A stretch of 64,000 bases of DNA. Origin: Sulfitobacter sabulilitoris (GTDB taxonomy: Bacteria; Pseudomonadota; Alphaproteobacteria; Rhodobacterales; Rhodobacteraceae). Below are positions 54,439 to 63,891 of this stretch, in pieces (position 1 is the stretch's first letter; each line of letters starts with the position of its first letter). The notes under the pieces are model-generated. The model saw only the letters and a list, made by a program, of their open reading frames with translations. It did not search any database and was not told the DNA's origin. The stretch spans positions 24,043 to 88,042 of the forward strand of contig NZ_VANS01000007.1 in assembly GCF_005887615.1 (NCBI RefSeq), read 5' to 3'. A program made the position numbers and the translations under genes.

Positions 54439-56034
54439 ATGAGCGCCGATCCGCAGTTGCGCCGCGAGCATCACTTCGGCGATCGCGTCGTCGCCTGCTA
54501 TGCCACGCGCCCGCGCACCGTTCACGCGATGCTGCAAGAGGCGGTGGCCGCACACCCGCTGAACACCGCGCTGGTCAGTGGCGACACCCGGCTGACCTAT
54601 GCCGCGCTCGACACAGAGATCGCGCATGTGGCCGCGGGTCTTGCCGCGCTGGGCGTGGCGCAGGGCGACCGCGTGGCGATGCTTCTGGGCAACGGCGTGC
54701 CCTTTGTCGTCGTCACCTTCGCCGCCGCGCGTCTGGGCGCGATCACCGTCCCGCTGAGCATTCGCGACCAGAGGCCGGGGATCCGCCACGCGCTGGTGAA
54801 TTCACAGGCCGTGGCACTGATTGCCGAAGGCGATCTGGCCGACATCGTGCCGCCGCCCGGCGAGACGCCGGATTTGCGCGCGCGCATCGCCGTGGGGCCG
54901 GCATCGGGCTTTTCCGACTACGAGAGCCTGCGCGCCGCCGACCCCGCCGCGACCGAGCCCGCCGAAGCGGACGAAGAGGACGTGGCAACGATCCTCTATA
55001 CCTCCGGCACGACCGGCGTGCCCAAGGGCGCGACCCTTACCGGGCTGGGCATCGTCCATTCCGCGACCAATTTCGTGCGCACGATGGCGCTGGGTCCAGA
55101 GGACCGGACCATCGTCGTGGTGCCGATGAACCATGTCACCGGCCTGATCGCGGGGATCCACACGCTGATCCGGGCGGGCGGCACCATCGTGATCCAGCGC
55201 GCGTTCAAGGCGGCGCATTTCCTGGACTGTGCCGCGACAGAGCGGATGACCTGTTCGCTGATGGTGCCGGCGATGTACAACCTTTGCCTGCACCAGACCG
55301 ACCTGTCGGACTATGACCTGTCCGCATGGCGGGTGGGCGGCTACGGCGGCGCGCCGATGCCCGCCGCCACCATCGAACGGCTGGCCGCGGCCCTGCCGGG
55401 TCTGGGGCTGATGAACGCCTATGGCGCGACCGAGGTCACATCACCCGCGACGATCATGCCCGCAGACCAGACCGCGCACCGCCGCCTTTCGGTCGGCCGC
55501 CCCATGCCCGGCGCCGAGATCTGCGTGATGGATGACGCGGGCCGCGAGGTGCCCGCGGGCGCGCCCGGAGAGATCTGGATCCGCGGCGCGATGGTGGTGC
55601 CGGGCTACTGGCGCAACCCCGAGGCGGACGCACGCGAATTCGTGGCGGGGTTCTGGAAATCGGGCGACATCGGATCGGTCGATGCCGACGGGTTCGTCTA
55701 TGTCCACGACCGCAAGAAGGACCTGGTGAACCGCGGCGGCCACAAGGTGTTCACGGCCGAGGTGGAAAGCGTTCTGACCGCCTGTTCCGGCGTGATCGAA
55801 GCGGCGGTGGTCGCCAAGCCCTGCCCAATTCTGGGCGAGCGGGTGCACGCGGTGGTGTCGATCACCCCGGGCGCGGTGGACGAGGCCGCGCTGGTGGCGC
55901 ATTGCGCGGCGCAACTGGCCGATTACCAGTGCCCCGAAAGCTATACGCTGCGCGAGCAGCCGCTGCCGCGCAATGCCAACGGAAAGATCCTCAAGCGCCA
56001 GATCAAGCAAGAGCTTGGCTTCGAGACCCCGTGA
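54439..56034 (+). CDS. AMP-forming acyl-CoA synthetase
   Basis: Predicted 531 aa from ATG 54439; the longer in-frame region overlaps the regulator gene and is spurious. ANL motifs: LYTSGTTGVPKGA, LMNAYGATEVTSPA, FWKSGDIGSVDADGFVYVHDRKKDLVNRGG (in parts), and C-terminal NANGKILKRQIK with the catalytic Lys. It activates the imported acid to its CoA ester. Position and partner genes match LvaE of the Pseudomonas levulinate operon; the exact substrate is unknown. Confidence 0.9.
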   Translation: MSADPQLRREHHFGDRVVACYATRPRTVHAMLQEAVAAHPLNTALVSGDTRLTYAALDTEIAHVAAGLAALGVAQGDRVAMLLGNGVPFVVVTFAAARLGAITVPLSIRDQRPGIRHALVNSQAVALIAEGDLADIVPPPGETPDLRARIAVGPASGFSDYESLRAADPAATEPAEADEEDVATILYTSGTTGVPKGATLTGLGIVHSATNFVRTMALGPEDRTIVVVPMNHVTGLIAGIHTLIRAGGTIVIQRAFKAAHFLDCAATERMTCSLMVPAMYNLCLHQTDLSDYDLSAWRVGGYGGAPMPAATIERLAAALPGLGLMNAYGATEVTSPATIMPADQTAHRRLSVGRPMPGAEICVMDDAGREVPAGAPGEIWIRGAMVVPGYWRNPEADAREFVAGFWKSGDIGSVDADGFVYVHDRKKDLVNRGGHKVFTAEVESVLTACSGVIEAAVVAKPCPILGERVHAVVSITPGAVDEAALVAHCAAQLADYQCPESYTLREQPLPRNANGKILKRQIKQELGFETP

Positions 56035-56079
56035 CCCCGGCGTGCAACCCGATCCCGCCATATCCAAGGAGTGCGTGAC

Positions 56080-56841
56080 ATGAACATCGAAGGTCAATCC
56101 GCCATCGTGACTGGTGGCGCTTCGGGGCTGGGCGGGGCAACCGCCGACATGCTGGCGCAGGCAGGCGCCAAGGTCACGATTTTCGACATGAACGAAGACC
56201 TGGGCGCGCAGAAGGCGCGCGCGCTGGGCGGGCTGTTTCTTCCCGTCAACGTGACCGACGAGACCGCGGTGAGCAAGGCGGTGGACCGCGCCGAGGCCGC
56301 GCATGGCACCGCGCGCATACTGGTCAATTGCGCCGGGATCGGCCCGCCCGCCAAGGTCGTGGGCCGCGACGGCAACGCCATCCCGCTGAGGGAATTCGCC
56401 AACGTCATCAACGTGAACCTGATCGGCACCTTCAACGTGCTGTCAAAATTCGCCGCGGCCCTGCACCGCGCCGAGCCGCTGGGCGAGGAACGCGGCGTGA
56501 TCGTCAACACGGCGTCCGTCGCCGCCTTCGAAGGGCAGATCGGCCAGGCCGCCTATTCCGCGTCCAAGGGCGGCATCGTCGGCATGACCCTGCCCATCGC
56601 GCGCGAATTCGCCCGCCACGGCATCCGCGTGATGACCATTGCGCCGGGGTTGTTCCTCACTCCGCTGCTGGCCTCCCTGCCGCCCGAGGCGCAGACGTCG
56701 CTGGGCGCGCAGGTGCCGTTTCCCAACCGCCTTGGCGATCCGCGCGAATACGCCCGCATGGTCGCGGCGATCATCGACAACCCAATGCTGAACGGCGAAA
56801 CAATTCGTCTGGACGGCGCAATCAGGATGGCTCCGAAATGA
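56080..56841 (+). CDS. Short-chain dehydrogenase/reductase
   Basis: Predicted 253 aa. ATG 56080 is chosen over an upstream GTG because AAGGAG lies 8 nt before it. TGGASGLGGATADMLAQAG (TGxxxGxG), NCAGIGPPAK and the YSASKGG catalytic Tyr/Lys pair are present. The sequence resembles type-2 3-hydroxyacyl-CoA dehydrogenases (HSD17B10-like). In a 4-hydroxyacid route it would act on a 3-hydroxyacyl-CoA, like LvaD. The stop overlaps the next ATG (ATGA). Confidence 0.92.
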   Translation: MNIEGQSAIVTGGASGLGGATADMLAQAGAKVTIFDMNEDLGAQKARALGGLFLPVNVTDETAVSKAVDRAEAAHGTARILVNCAGIGPPAKVVGRDGNAIPLREFANVINVNLIGTFNVLSKFAAALHRAEPLGEERGVIVNTASVAAFEGQIGQAAYSASKGGIVGMTLPIAREFARHGIRVMTIAPGLFLTPLLASLPPEAQTSLGAQVPFPNRLGDPREYARMVAAIIDNPMLNGETIRLDGAIRMAPK

Positions 56842-58028
56842 ATACACATCTGGAAACCGCCGGCATATCGCCCCGCGCCCTCGAAATCGCCGACAAGGTC
56901 GAGGCCTTTGTCCGGGCCGAGGTCGTGCCGTTCGAGCGCGACCCGCGGTTGGGCGCGCATGGCCCATCGGAAGAGCTGGCCGATGAGTTGAAGGCGCTGG
57001 GGCGCGCGGCGGGAGTGATGACGCCGCATATCCTCGAGGGGGGCGGCCACCTGACCCAGCGCGAGACGGCGGCGGTGCTGATCCGGTCGGGCCTGTCGCC
57101 GCTGGGGCCGCTCGCGTGCCACACCTGCGCCCCCGACGAGGGCAACATGTTCCTGTTGGGCAAGGTCGGCTCGCCCGAGCTCAAGGAGCGCTTTCTGGGG
57201 CGGATGGTCGATGGCTCCATGCGGTCCGCGTTCTTCATGACCGAACCCGCCGAGGAGGGCGGCGCGGGCTCGGACCCGTCGATGATGCAGACCACCTGCA
57301 GGATGGACGGCAACCACTGGGTCATTAACGGGCGCAAGACCTACATCACCGGCGCGGACGGTGCGGGCATGGGAATCATCATGGCGAAATCCGGCGATGG
57401 CGCCTGCATGTTCCTCGTGGATCTGCCGGACCCCGCGATCCGGATCGAACGGGTGCTCGACACCATCGACAGCTCGATGCCCGGCGGACATGCGGTGATC
57501 GCCATCGACAACCTGCGCGTGCCCGCCGATCAGATGCTGGGCGAGGCGGGCGAGGGCTTCAAATATGCGCAGGTGCGGCTGGCGCCCGCGCGGCTCAGCC
57601 ATTGCATGCGCTGGCTTGGGGCCTGCATCCGCGCGCATGAGATCGCCACGGATTACGCCAACCGGCGGATGGCCTTCGGCAAGCCGCTGGTCGATCACGA
57701 GGGCGTCGGCTTCATGCTGGCGGAAAACCGGATCGACCTGAAACAGGCCGAGCTGATGATCTACTGGTGCGCCGACGTTCTGGACACCGGCGCGCCGGGG
57801 ACCACCGAAAGCTCCATGGCAAAGGTCGCCGTCAGCGAGGCGCTGATGCGTGTCGCGGACCGCTGCGTGCAGTGCATGGGCGGGCAGGGCGTGACCGCCG
57901 ACACCATCGTCGAACAGGTGTTCCGTGAAATCCGTGCCTTCCGCATCTACGACGGCCCGACCGAGGTCCACAAATGGAGCCTTGCCAAGAAGATCAAGCG
58001 CGAGTGGAAGGCGCAGGCCGAAGCATGA
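56838..58028 (+). CDS. ACAD10/11-type acyl-CoA dehydrogenase family protein
   Basis: Predicted 396 aa; ATGA overlap with the SDR gene. Acyl-CoA dehydrogenase fold: FFMTEPAEEGGAGSDP, WVINGRKTYITGAD, then the ACAD10/11 signature VRLAPARLSHCMRWLG, QCMGGQGVTADTIVEQVF and RIYDGPTEVHKWSLAKKI. In ACAD10/11 and bacterial LvaC this subgroup does not simply dehydrogenate: it helps rearrange a phosphorylated 4-hydroxyacyl-CoA to an enoyl/3-hydroxyacyl-CoA. The kinase partner is the next gene, overlapping by 4 nt, exactly as in the fused human proteins. Confidence 0.92.
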   Translation: MNTHLETAGISPRALEIADKVEAFVRAEVVPFERDPRLGAHGPSEELADELKALGRAAGVMTPHILEGGGHLTQRETAAVLIRSGLSPLGPLACHTCAPDEGNMFLLGKVGSPELKERFLGRMVDGSMRSAFFMTEPAEEGGAGSDPSMMQTTCRMDGNHWVINGRKTYITGADGAGMGIIMAKSGDGACMFLVDLPDPAIRIERVLDTIDSSMPGGHAVIAIDNLRVPADQMLGEAGEGFKYAQVRLAPARLSHCMRWLGACIRAHEIATDYANRRMAFGKPLVDHEGVGFMLAENRIDLKQAELMIYWCADVLDTGAPGTTESSMAKVAVSEALMRVADRCVQCMGGQGVTADTIVEQVFREIRAFRIYDGPTEVHKWSLAKKIKREWKAQAEA

Positions 58029-59098
58029 CCAGGGGAGCCGCCAGCGCCGACGCGAACCTCGGGGTGGCGCCGGTGCGCGACGGGTTCCGCTTTGACGAGG
58101 CGGCGCTGGCGCGCTGGATGGCGGAGCATGTCGACGGTTTTGCCGGGCCGATGACGGTGATGCAGTTCAAGGGCGGGCAATCCAACCCGACCTACAAGCT
58201 GTCCACGCCGGGCCGCGCCTATGTCCTGCGGCGCAAACCGCCCGGCGATCTGGCAAGGGGGGCCCATGCCGTGGACCGCGAGGCGCGCGTGCTGACCGCG
58301 CTGGGCGGCGCGGGCTTTCCGGTCGCGCATGTTCATGGGCTGTGCACCGATGACGCGGTGATCGGCAGTTGGTTCTATGTGATGGAGATGGTCGAGGGCC
58401 GGATCTTCTGGAACGCGGCGCTGCCCGAGGTGTCCGCATCCGAACGCCCGGCGTATTTCGCGGCGATGAACGCGACGCTGGCACAGTTGCACCGGATCGA
58501 CCCGCAAGCGGCAGGGCTTGGCGACTATGGCCGTTCGGGCAACTATTTCGCGCGCCAGATCAGCCGCTGGACGAAATCCTACCTGGCCGACACCGACGCG
58601 GGCCGCGATCCGGGCATGGACGAATTGATCGACTGGTTGCCCACCGCCATCCCCGACAGCGACGAGACGACGATCGTGCATGGCGATTTTCGCTGTGACA
58701 ACCTGATCTTTCATCCCACCCGGCCGCGCGTGATCGCGGTGCTGGACTGGGAGTTGTCCACGCTGGGCCATCCGCTTGCGGATTTCGCCTATCACGCGAT
58801 GATGTACCGGATGCCGCCCGACATCGTTGCCGGGCTGGGCGACGTGACGCCGGCCGATCTGAACATTCCCGGCGAGGCGGAGTACACAGCGCAATATTGC
58901 GCCAACACGGGCCGCGACGGCATCCCCGATTACGATTTCTACATCGCGTTCAATTTCTTCCGCATGGCCGCCATCTTTCACGGCATCAAGGGGCGCGTGA
59001 TCCGCGGGTCGGCGGCGTCGGCCCATTCTGCGGCCCGGGTGGAACAGTATCCGCGGCTGGTCGGCCTTGCGGTCGCGGCGGCGGAGGCCTGCCGGTGA
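58025..59098 (+). CDS. APH-family kinase of the ACAD10/11-LvaA type
   Basis: Predicted 357 aa; ATG 58025 overlaps the dehydrogenase stop. Aminoglycoside-phosphotransferase-like fold: KGGQSNPTYKL, YVLRRKPPGDLARGAHAVDR, MEMVEGRIFWNA, catalytic IVHGDFRCDNLIFHP and metal-binding VLDWELSTLGHPLADFAYH. These match the kinase half of human ACAD10/11 and Pseudomonas LvaA, which phosphorylate 4-hydroxyacyl-CoA. This is not a resistance gene. The gene pair strongly suggests catabolism of a gamma-hydroxy acid. Confidence 0.92.
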   Translation: MTRGAASADANLGVAPVRDGFRFDEAALARWMAEHVDGFAGPMTVMQFKGGQSNPTYKLSTPGRAYVLRRKPPGDLARGAHAVDREARVLTALGGAGFPVAHVHGLCTDDAVIGSWFYVMEMVEGRIFWNAALPEVSASERPAYFAAMNATLAQLHRIDPQAAGLGDYGRSGNYFARQISRWTKSYLADTDAGRDPGMDELIDWLPTAIPDSDETTIVHGDFRCDNLIFHPTRPRVIAVLDWELSTLGHPLADFAYHAMMYRMPPDIVAGLGDVTPADLNIPGEAEYTAQYCANTGRDGIPDYDFYIAFNFFRMAAIFHGIKGRVIRGSAASAHSAARVEQYPRLVGLAVAAAEACR

Positions 59099-59300
59099 CG
59101 GGCAGACCGGCGCCCGGCATGGCGCGCGGCACCGCGGGGCCGGGGCGCGCGCGGGCGCCTTGCCAGTGCGACGGCGGCCACCGCCGGGCGAACCGCATGC
59201 TTGCGACCGCCGCCGCGGCGCGCGAAACTGGGCCGCGGCGGATCGGCATCGCCGCCGTCATTGCACGCCGTGCCGCCGATTTCAGACAGGGACACTGACC

Positions 59301-60461
59301 ATGCCGCACGCCTACATCGTAGAGACAGCCCGCACCGCCGGAGGGCGTCGGGGCGGCGCGCTGCGCGACTGGCACCCCGCCGACCTGGGGGCCGAGGTGA
59401 TCGACGCGCTGATCGCGCGCAGCGGCATCGATCCGGCGGCGGTGGATGACGTGATCGTGGGCTGCGTGACGCAGGGCGGCGAACAGGCCTTTGCCTTTGG
59501 CCGCAACTGCGTGCTGGCGTCGACGTTGCCGCAAAGCGTGCCGGCGGTGACCATCGACCGGCAATGCGGCAGTTCGCAACAGGCCGTGCAATTCGCCGCG
59601 CAGGCGGTGATGTCGGGCACCCAGGACGTGGTGATCGCGATGGGCGTGGAAAGCATGACGCGCGTGCCGATGTTTTCCAACGTCGCGCTGCACGCCAAGG
59701 CGGGGCTGGGCGAGGGGCCCTTCAGCGACCGGATCGCGGCGCGCTATGGCACACGCGATTTCAGCCAGTTTCGCGGCGCCGAGATGATTGCGCGCAAGCA
59801 TGGCTTCGACCGGGCGCAGCTGGATGCCTTTGCGCTGGAAAGCCACCGGCGCGCCGCGGCGGCCACGGCATCGGGGGCGTTCGACGATGAAATCGTGTCA
59901 CTTGCGGTGGACGGCGGTCGGCATACCCGCGACGAGGGCATCCGCCCCGACGCGACGGCCGACAGCATCGGCGCGGTGCGGCTTTTGGAGGAGGACGGCA
60001 TGATCTCGGCGGCGAATGCCTCGCAGATCTGCGACGGCGCGGCGGGTGTGATGGTGGTCAGCGGGGCGGCGTTGAAACGGCTTGGCCTCAGGCCGCGTGC
60101 GCGGATCGTGAACCTGACCGTGACGGCCGGCGACCCGGTGATCATGCTCGAAGAGCCCTTGCCCGCGACAGACCGGGCGTTGGCAAGGGCCGGCATGAGC
60201 ATCGACGACATCGATCTTTTCGAGGTCAACGAGGCCTTTGCGTCGGTGCCGCTGGCCTGGCTGAAACACACCCGCGCCGATCCTGCGCGGCTTAATGTCA
60301 ACGGCGGGGCGATCGCGTTGGGCCACCCGTTGGGCGCATCGGGCGCACGGCTGATGACCACGCTTGTCCATGCCCTGCATGCCCGGGGAAAGCGCTATGG
60401 CCTGCAAACCATGTGCGAAGGCGGCGGAATCGCCAATGTCACGATCATCGAGGCCCTGTAA
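59301..60461 (+). CDS. Thiolase (acetyl-CoA acyltransferase)
   Basis: Predicted 386 aa from ATG 59301 (AGGGA upstream), 202 bp after the kinase gene; the in-frame Arg-rich region before it is not coding. Catalytic residues are intact: nucleophile Cys89 in DRQCGSSQQA, His in GGAIALGHPLGASGARL and the second Cys in TMCEGGGIAN. It cleaves a 3-ketoacyl-CoA to acetyl-CoA (or propionyl-CoA) and a shortened acyl-CoA, the expected last step of the pathway. Confidence 0.93.
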   Translation: MPHAYIVETARTAGGRRGGALRDWHPADLGAEVIDALIARSGIDPAAVDDVIVGCVTQGGEQAFAFGRNCVLASTLPQSVPAVTIDRQCGSSQQAVQFAAQAVMSGTQDVVIAMGVESMTRVPMFSNVALHAKAGLGEGPFSDRIAARYGTRDFSQFRGAEMIARKHGFDRAQLDAFALESHRRAAAATASGAFDDEIVSLAVDGGRHTRDEGIRPDATADSIGAVRLLEEDGMISAANASQICDGAAGVMVVSGAALKRLGLRPRARIVNLTVTAGDPVIMLEEPLPATDRALARAGMSIDDIDLFEVNEAFASVPLAWLKHTRADPARLNVNGGAIALGHPLGASGARLMTTLVHALHARGKRYGLQTMCEGGGIANVTIIEAL

Positions 60462-60552
60462 AACCGCGCCTGCGGGGGCGGTGGCCATGCCGCGGATCGC
60501 CCGCTAGGGTGCCCCCGAACGCGCGCCCGCGCCCCAAGACGGAGACCCCAGT

Positions 60553-61767
60553 ATGGCAGGACCCCTGCACGGATTTCGCATCATCGATCTGACCACGATG
60601 ATCTCTGGCCCGCTGGCCACCATGACGCTGGCCGATCAGGGGGCCGAGGTGATCAAGATCGAACACCCGCAAGGCGGCGATCACAGCCGCCAGGTGACAG
60701 GGCGGCGCGGCGGCTTTTCGGCCTCGTTTCTCAACAACAACCGGGGCAAGCGGTCGGTGACGCTGAACCTCAAGGATCCGCGCGGCGTCGCGGCGGCGCT
60801 GAAACTGTGCGAAACGGCGGATGTCTTCGTACAGAATTTCCGCCCCGGCGTGGCCGGGCGGATCGGCCTGGGCGAGGATGCGGTGCGCGCGGTGCGGCCC
60901 GATATCATCTATACCTCGATCGCCGGTTTCGGGTTCGAGGGCGACTGGGCGCGCAAGCCGGTGTACGACCCGCTGATCCAGGCGCTGTCGGGGCTGGCCA
61001 GCGTGCAGGGCGGCGCGGATGATGCCCGCCCCCGGCTGGTGCGCACGATCCTGCCCGACAAGCTGACCGCGATCCAGACCAGCCAGGCGATCACCGCCGC
61101 GCTGCTGGCGCGGTCGCGCAGCGGGCAGGGAAGCCACGTGCAGGTTTCCATGCTGGACACTGTCCTGGCGTTTTTGTGGAGCTCGGACATGGCGGGCTAC
61201 ACCTTTGTCGGCGACGAGGCCGAGCCGAAGAAAAGCGCCGACGCGCAAAGTTTCGTCGAGCTGATCTATCAGACGGCGGATGGCTGGATGGCGGTGTCGG
61301 CGCATACCGACAGCACGTGGACGGGGCTGTCCGCGGCGGTGGGGCGGCCCGAATGGCTTGACGATCCGCGCTTTGCCACCGTGGCCGCGCGCGAAGACAA
61401 CAAACCCGCCCGGTTGGAGCTGACGCAGGAGGCGCTGCTGGAGGATACGACGCAGAACTGGATGCGGCGGCTGAGCGCGCATGACGTGCCCTGCGCGCCT
61501 GTGCTGACCCGCGATCAGGTTTTTGACCATCCGCAGGTGCGGGCCAATGGCACGGTTATCGAACTGGACCACCCGCAGGCCGGCCGCGTCCGTCAGACCC
61601 GAAGCCCCGCGCGGTTCACCGCGACGCCCGTCGATGTGCCGCTCCCCGCCCGGCGCCTGGGCGAGGACACCGCCGCCGTTCTGGCGCAGGCGGGCTATGA
61701 CGCGGGCACCATCGCCACGCTGATCGCCGAAGGCGTCGCCACCGACACGCAAGGATCGCCCGAATGA
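60553..61767 (+). CDS. CaiB/BaiF class III CoA-transferase
   Basis: Predicted 404 aa. Family III CoA-transferase blocks: LTTMISGPLATMTLADQGAEVIKIEHP, FLNNNRGKRSVTLNLKDPRG, FVQNFRPGV, and the ILPDKLTAIQTSQAITAAL segment containing the likely catalytic Asp. It would move CoA from one acid to another (for example succinyl- or acetyl-CoA to the substrate), an alternative activation route to the acyl-CoA synthetase. ATGA overlap with the GST gene. Confidence 0.92.
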   Translation: MAGPLHGFRIIDLTTMISGPLATMTLADQGAEVIKIEHPQGGDHSRQVTGRRGGFSASFLNNNRGKRSVTLNLKDPRGVAAALKLCETADVFVQNFRPGVAGRIGLGEDAVRAVRPDIIYTSIAGFGFEGDWARKPVYDPLIQALSGLASVQGGADDARPRLVRTILPDKLTAIQTSQAITAALLARSRSGQGSHVQVSMLDTVLAFLWSSDMAGYTFVGDEAEPKKSADAQSFVELIYQTADGWMAVSAHTDSTWTGLSAAVGRPEWLDDPRFATVAAREDNKPARLELTQEALLEDTTQNWMRRLSAHDVPCAPVLTRDQVFDHPQVRANGTVIELDHPQAGRVRQTRSPARFTATPVDVPLPARRLGEDTAAVLAQAGYDAGTIATLIAEGVATDTQGSPE

Positions 61768-62498
61768 TCGACCTGTATTTCGCGCCCACACCGAACGGCT
61801 GGAAGGCCGCCATCATGCTGGAGGAATGCGGTCTGGAGTATCGCGCGATCCTGATGCGGCTGAGCGAGGGTGATCAGTTCACGCCCGGGTTTCTGTCGAT
61901 CAGCCCCAACGCGAAGATGCCGGCCATCGTCGATCATGCGCCGGGGCCGGATTGGGGCGACGCGCCCGTGACGGTGTTCGAATCCGGCGCGGTACTATTG
62001 TATCTGGCGGACAAGACCGGGCAATTCGCGCCATCGCCGGACGATCTGCGCGGGCGCAAGGCGCTGATGGAATGGCTGTTCTGGCAGGTCGGCAACCAGG
62101 GGCCCATGGGCGGGCAGCTCAGCCATTTTCGCAATTACGCGCCCGACGGGCAGCGCGACTACGGCTTCAAACGCTACCTGGGCGAATACGACCGCAATCT
62201 GGGCGTGCTTGAAAACCGGCTGGAGGGGCGTGATTACATCCTCGGCGACTATTCCATCGCCGACATGCTGGCCTTCCCTTGGGCGTTCATCGCCAAGCCG
62301 CTGGGCGCGTCGCTTGACGATTTCCCGCGCGTGGCCGACTGGCGGGCGCGGATCAAATCGCGTCCTGCGGTGCAGCGGGCCATCGACCTGCACAAATCCC
62401 AACAGAACGGCGGGCGGCACCGGGCCGACAACAACACCGTTCTGTTCAATCAATCCGCCGCATCGCTGCGGCCCAAGACGGACAAGTCACACACATGA
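61764..62498 (+). CDS. Glutathione S-transferase family protein (Ure2p-like)
   Basis: Predicted 244 aa. N-terminal thioredoxin-like domain (LYFAPTPNGWKAAIMLEECG, then PNAKMPAIVDH and VFESGAVLLYLADK) and an all-helical C-terminal domain (DYSIADMLAFPWAF). The PTPNG loop is typical of Ure2p-like GSTs. Role in the acyl-CoA cluster is unclear; handling of reactive enone or epoxide intermediates would fit. Overlaps its neighbours on both sides by 4 nt. Confidence 0.92.
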   Translation: MIDLYFAPTPNGWKAAIMLEECGLEYRAILMRLSEGDQFTPGFLSISPNAKMPAIVDHAPGPDWGDAPVTVFESGAVLLYLADKTGQFAPSPDDLRGRKALMEWLFWQVGNQGPMGGQLSHFRNYAPDGQRDYGFKRYLGEYDRNLGVLENRLEGRDYILGDYSIADMLAFPWAFIAKPLGASLDDFPRVADWRARIKSRPAVQRAIDLHKSQQNGGRHRADNNTVLFNQSAASLRPKTDKSHT

Positions 62499-63457
62499 CC
62501 ATCACGACCGCGATCATCGGCCTGGGCATCATGGGCCGCCGGATGCTCGAACACATGGACCGGCACGAGGGGTTCGCCCCCGCCACCGTCTGGGACCCGG
62601 ACGCCGCCGCCTGCGCGCTGGCGCGCGACATGGTGCCGGGCGTCACGGTGACCGACAGCGCCGAGGCGGCGATCGCAGGGGCTGACCTTGTGTACCTTGC
62701 CTGCCCGCCCGCGCCGCGCAAGACCTACGCGCTTGCCGCGGCCGAGCAGGGCAAGGCGGTGTTTCTGGAAAAGCCGCTGGGCGTGGACATCGAGCAGAGC
62801 CGCGATCTGGTCGCGCTGCTGGAGCAGTCGGGCGTGCCTGCCGCCGTGAACTTCGTGCAGGCGGCGGGGCTGGCCATGGCGGGCGTGGTTGAGGCACGCG
62901 ACAGCGGGGCGATGGGCGATCTGGCAGGGGCCGACATCGTGGTCACCTATGCTCATTGGCCCCGCGGCTGGCAGGCGGCAGCGGACTGGCTACGCTTTCG
63001 CGACGAAGGCGGACCGACCCGCGAGGTCGTCTCGCATTTCGTGTTCTTCGCCGAACGTATCCTCGGGCCGCTGCGCCTGGCGTGGTCGCACCCGACCTAT
63101 CCCGCCGATCCCGCGCTGTGCGAAACCCATGTCGCCGCCCGGCTCGAAACGGCGTCTGGCCAGCCCGTGACGCTGATGGTCAGCGTCGGCGGCGCGCAGC
63201 CGGACCGGCAGGAACTGACGATCAAGGGCAGCGCCACGTCGCACCGGATATCGGAGTTTTTCCGCGAGGCCGTATCGGACGGCGGCCCCTGGGAGCCGGT
63301 GCGCGCGGACCCGGCCGATCCGCGCGCCGACAGCCTGCGTGCGCAGCTTGATCAGGTGGCGCGGATGATGGCGGGACACGATCATCTCCTGGCCACCCCG
63401 CAAGAGGCGCTGCGGGTGCAGATCCTCATCGAGGGGATTCTCGCGGGGCAGGGGTGA
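62495..63457 (+). CDS. Gfo/Idh/MocA-family oxidoreductase
   Basis: Predicted 320 aa. N-terminal Rossmann fold (AIIGLGIMGRRMLEHMDRHE) and the family's FLEKPLGVDIEQSRDLVALL motif (EKP, catalytic Lys). The C-terminal alpha/beta domain (VSHFVFFAERILGPLRLAW) binds the substrate. NAD(P)-dependent oxidoreductases of this family usually act on sugars or similar polyols; its inclusion in an acyl-CoA operon is unexpected. Last gene before the rRNA region. Confidence 0.9.
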   Translation: MTITTAIIGLGIMGRRMLEHMDRHEGFAPATVWDPDAAACALARDMVPGVTVTDSAEAAIAGADLVYLACPPAPRKTYALAAAEQGKAVFLEKPLGVDIEQSRDLVALLEQSGVPAAVNFVQAAGLAMAGVVEARDSGAMGDLAGADIVVTYAHWPRGWQAAADWLRFRDEGGPTREVVSHFVFFAERILGPLRLAWSHPTYPADPALCETHVAARLETASGQPVTLMVSVGGAQPDRQELTIKGSATSHRISEFFREAVSDGGPWEPVRADPADPRADSLRAQLDQVARMMAGHDHLLATPQEALRVQILIEGILAGQG

Positions 63458-63667
63458 ACGGGGCGCACATGCGCCGCCGCGCGTCGGGCAATGGCCGCGA
63501 CGGGAAAAAATGCGGCTTGCCGGGATCTGTCACAAAAACGGGCCTAACACCCGTCTGAACCATGCTATCATCGCGCTGCGGGGGGTGCAGGCCCGTCGCA
63601 CAGGTCGCGTGATTTGCCGAAAAAACCGGCGGGGTGAAGTTTTTTCGAGATTTGTTGAAAAAGGTGC

Positions 63668-63696
63668 TTGCGACTCTCTCGGGCTTTCCCTAAATA
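63668..63696 (+). promoter_or_regulatory. Probable rRNA operon promoter
   Basis: TTGCGA (63668-63673), 17-bp spacer, TAAATA (63691-63696). AT-rich sequence directly upstream (63638-63666) could be an UP element. Placed about 160 bp before the boxA leader element, as in other rrn operons. Confidence 0.65.
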
Positions 63697-63857
63697 GCCC
63701 CTCACCGGCGGCGCAGAGATGCACCAAGGGGGCGCCAGACGGGCGGGACGGAGTGGAGACGCGAAGTTTCGAGACGAGGCGGAACGATAAAATCAGAGGT
63801 ATTTGAGGCGGGGCGCGCCGGTAAGATAGGGCGCATCTCAGTCACTTTTGTCTCTAC

Positions 63858-63891
63858 GCTCTTTGACATTGATATATATCTGAAGAGATAT
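63858..63891 (+). promoter_or_regulatory. rrn leader boxA and hairpin
   Basis: GCTCTTTGACA (63858-63868) matches the boxA antitermination element of rRNA leaders. A small hairpin follows: ATATCT (63876-63881), loop GAAG, AGATAT (63886-63891). Confidence 0.65.

Noticed and set aside
58025..59098. Aminoglycoside resistance phosphotransferase.
   Set aside because: The motifs match the ACAD10/11-LvaA subgroup and the gene is fused by overlap to the matching dehydrogenase.
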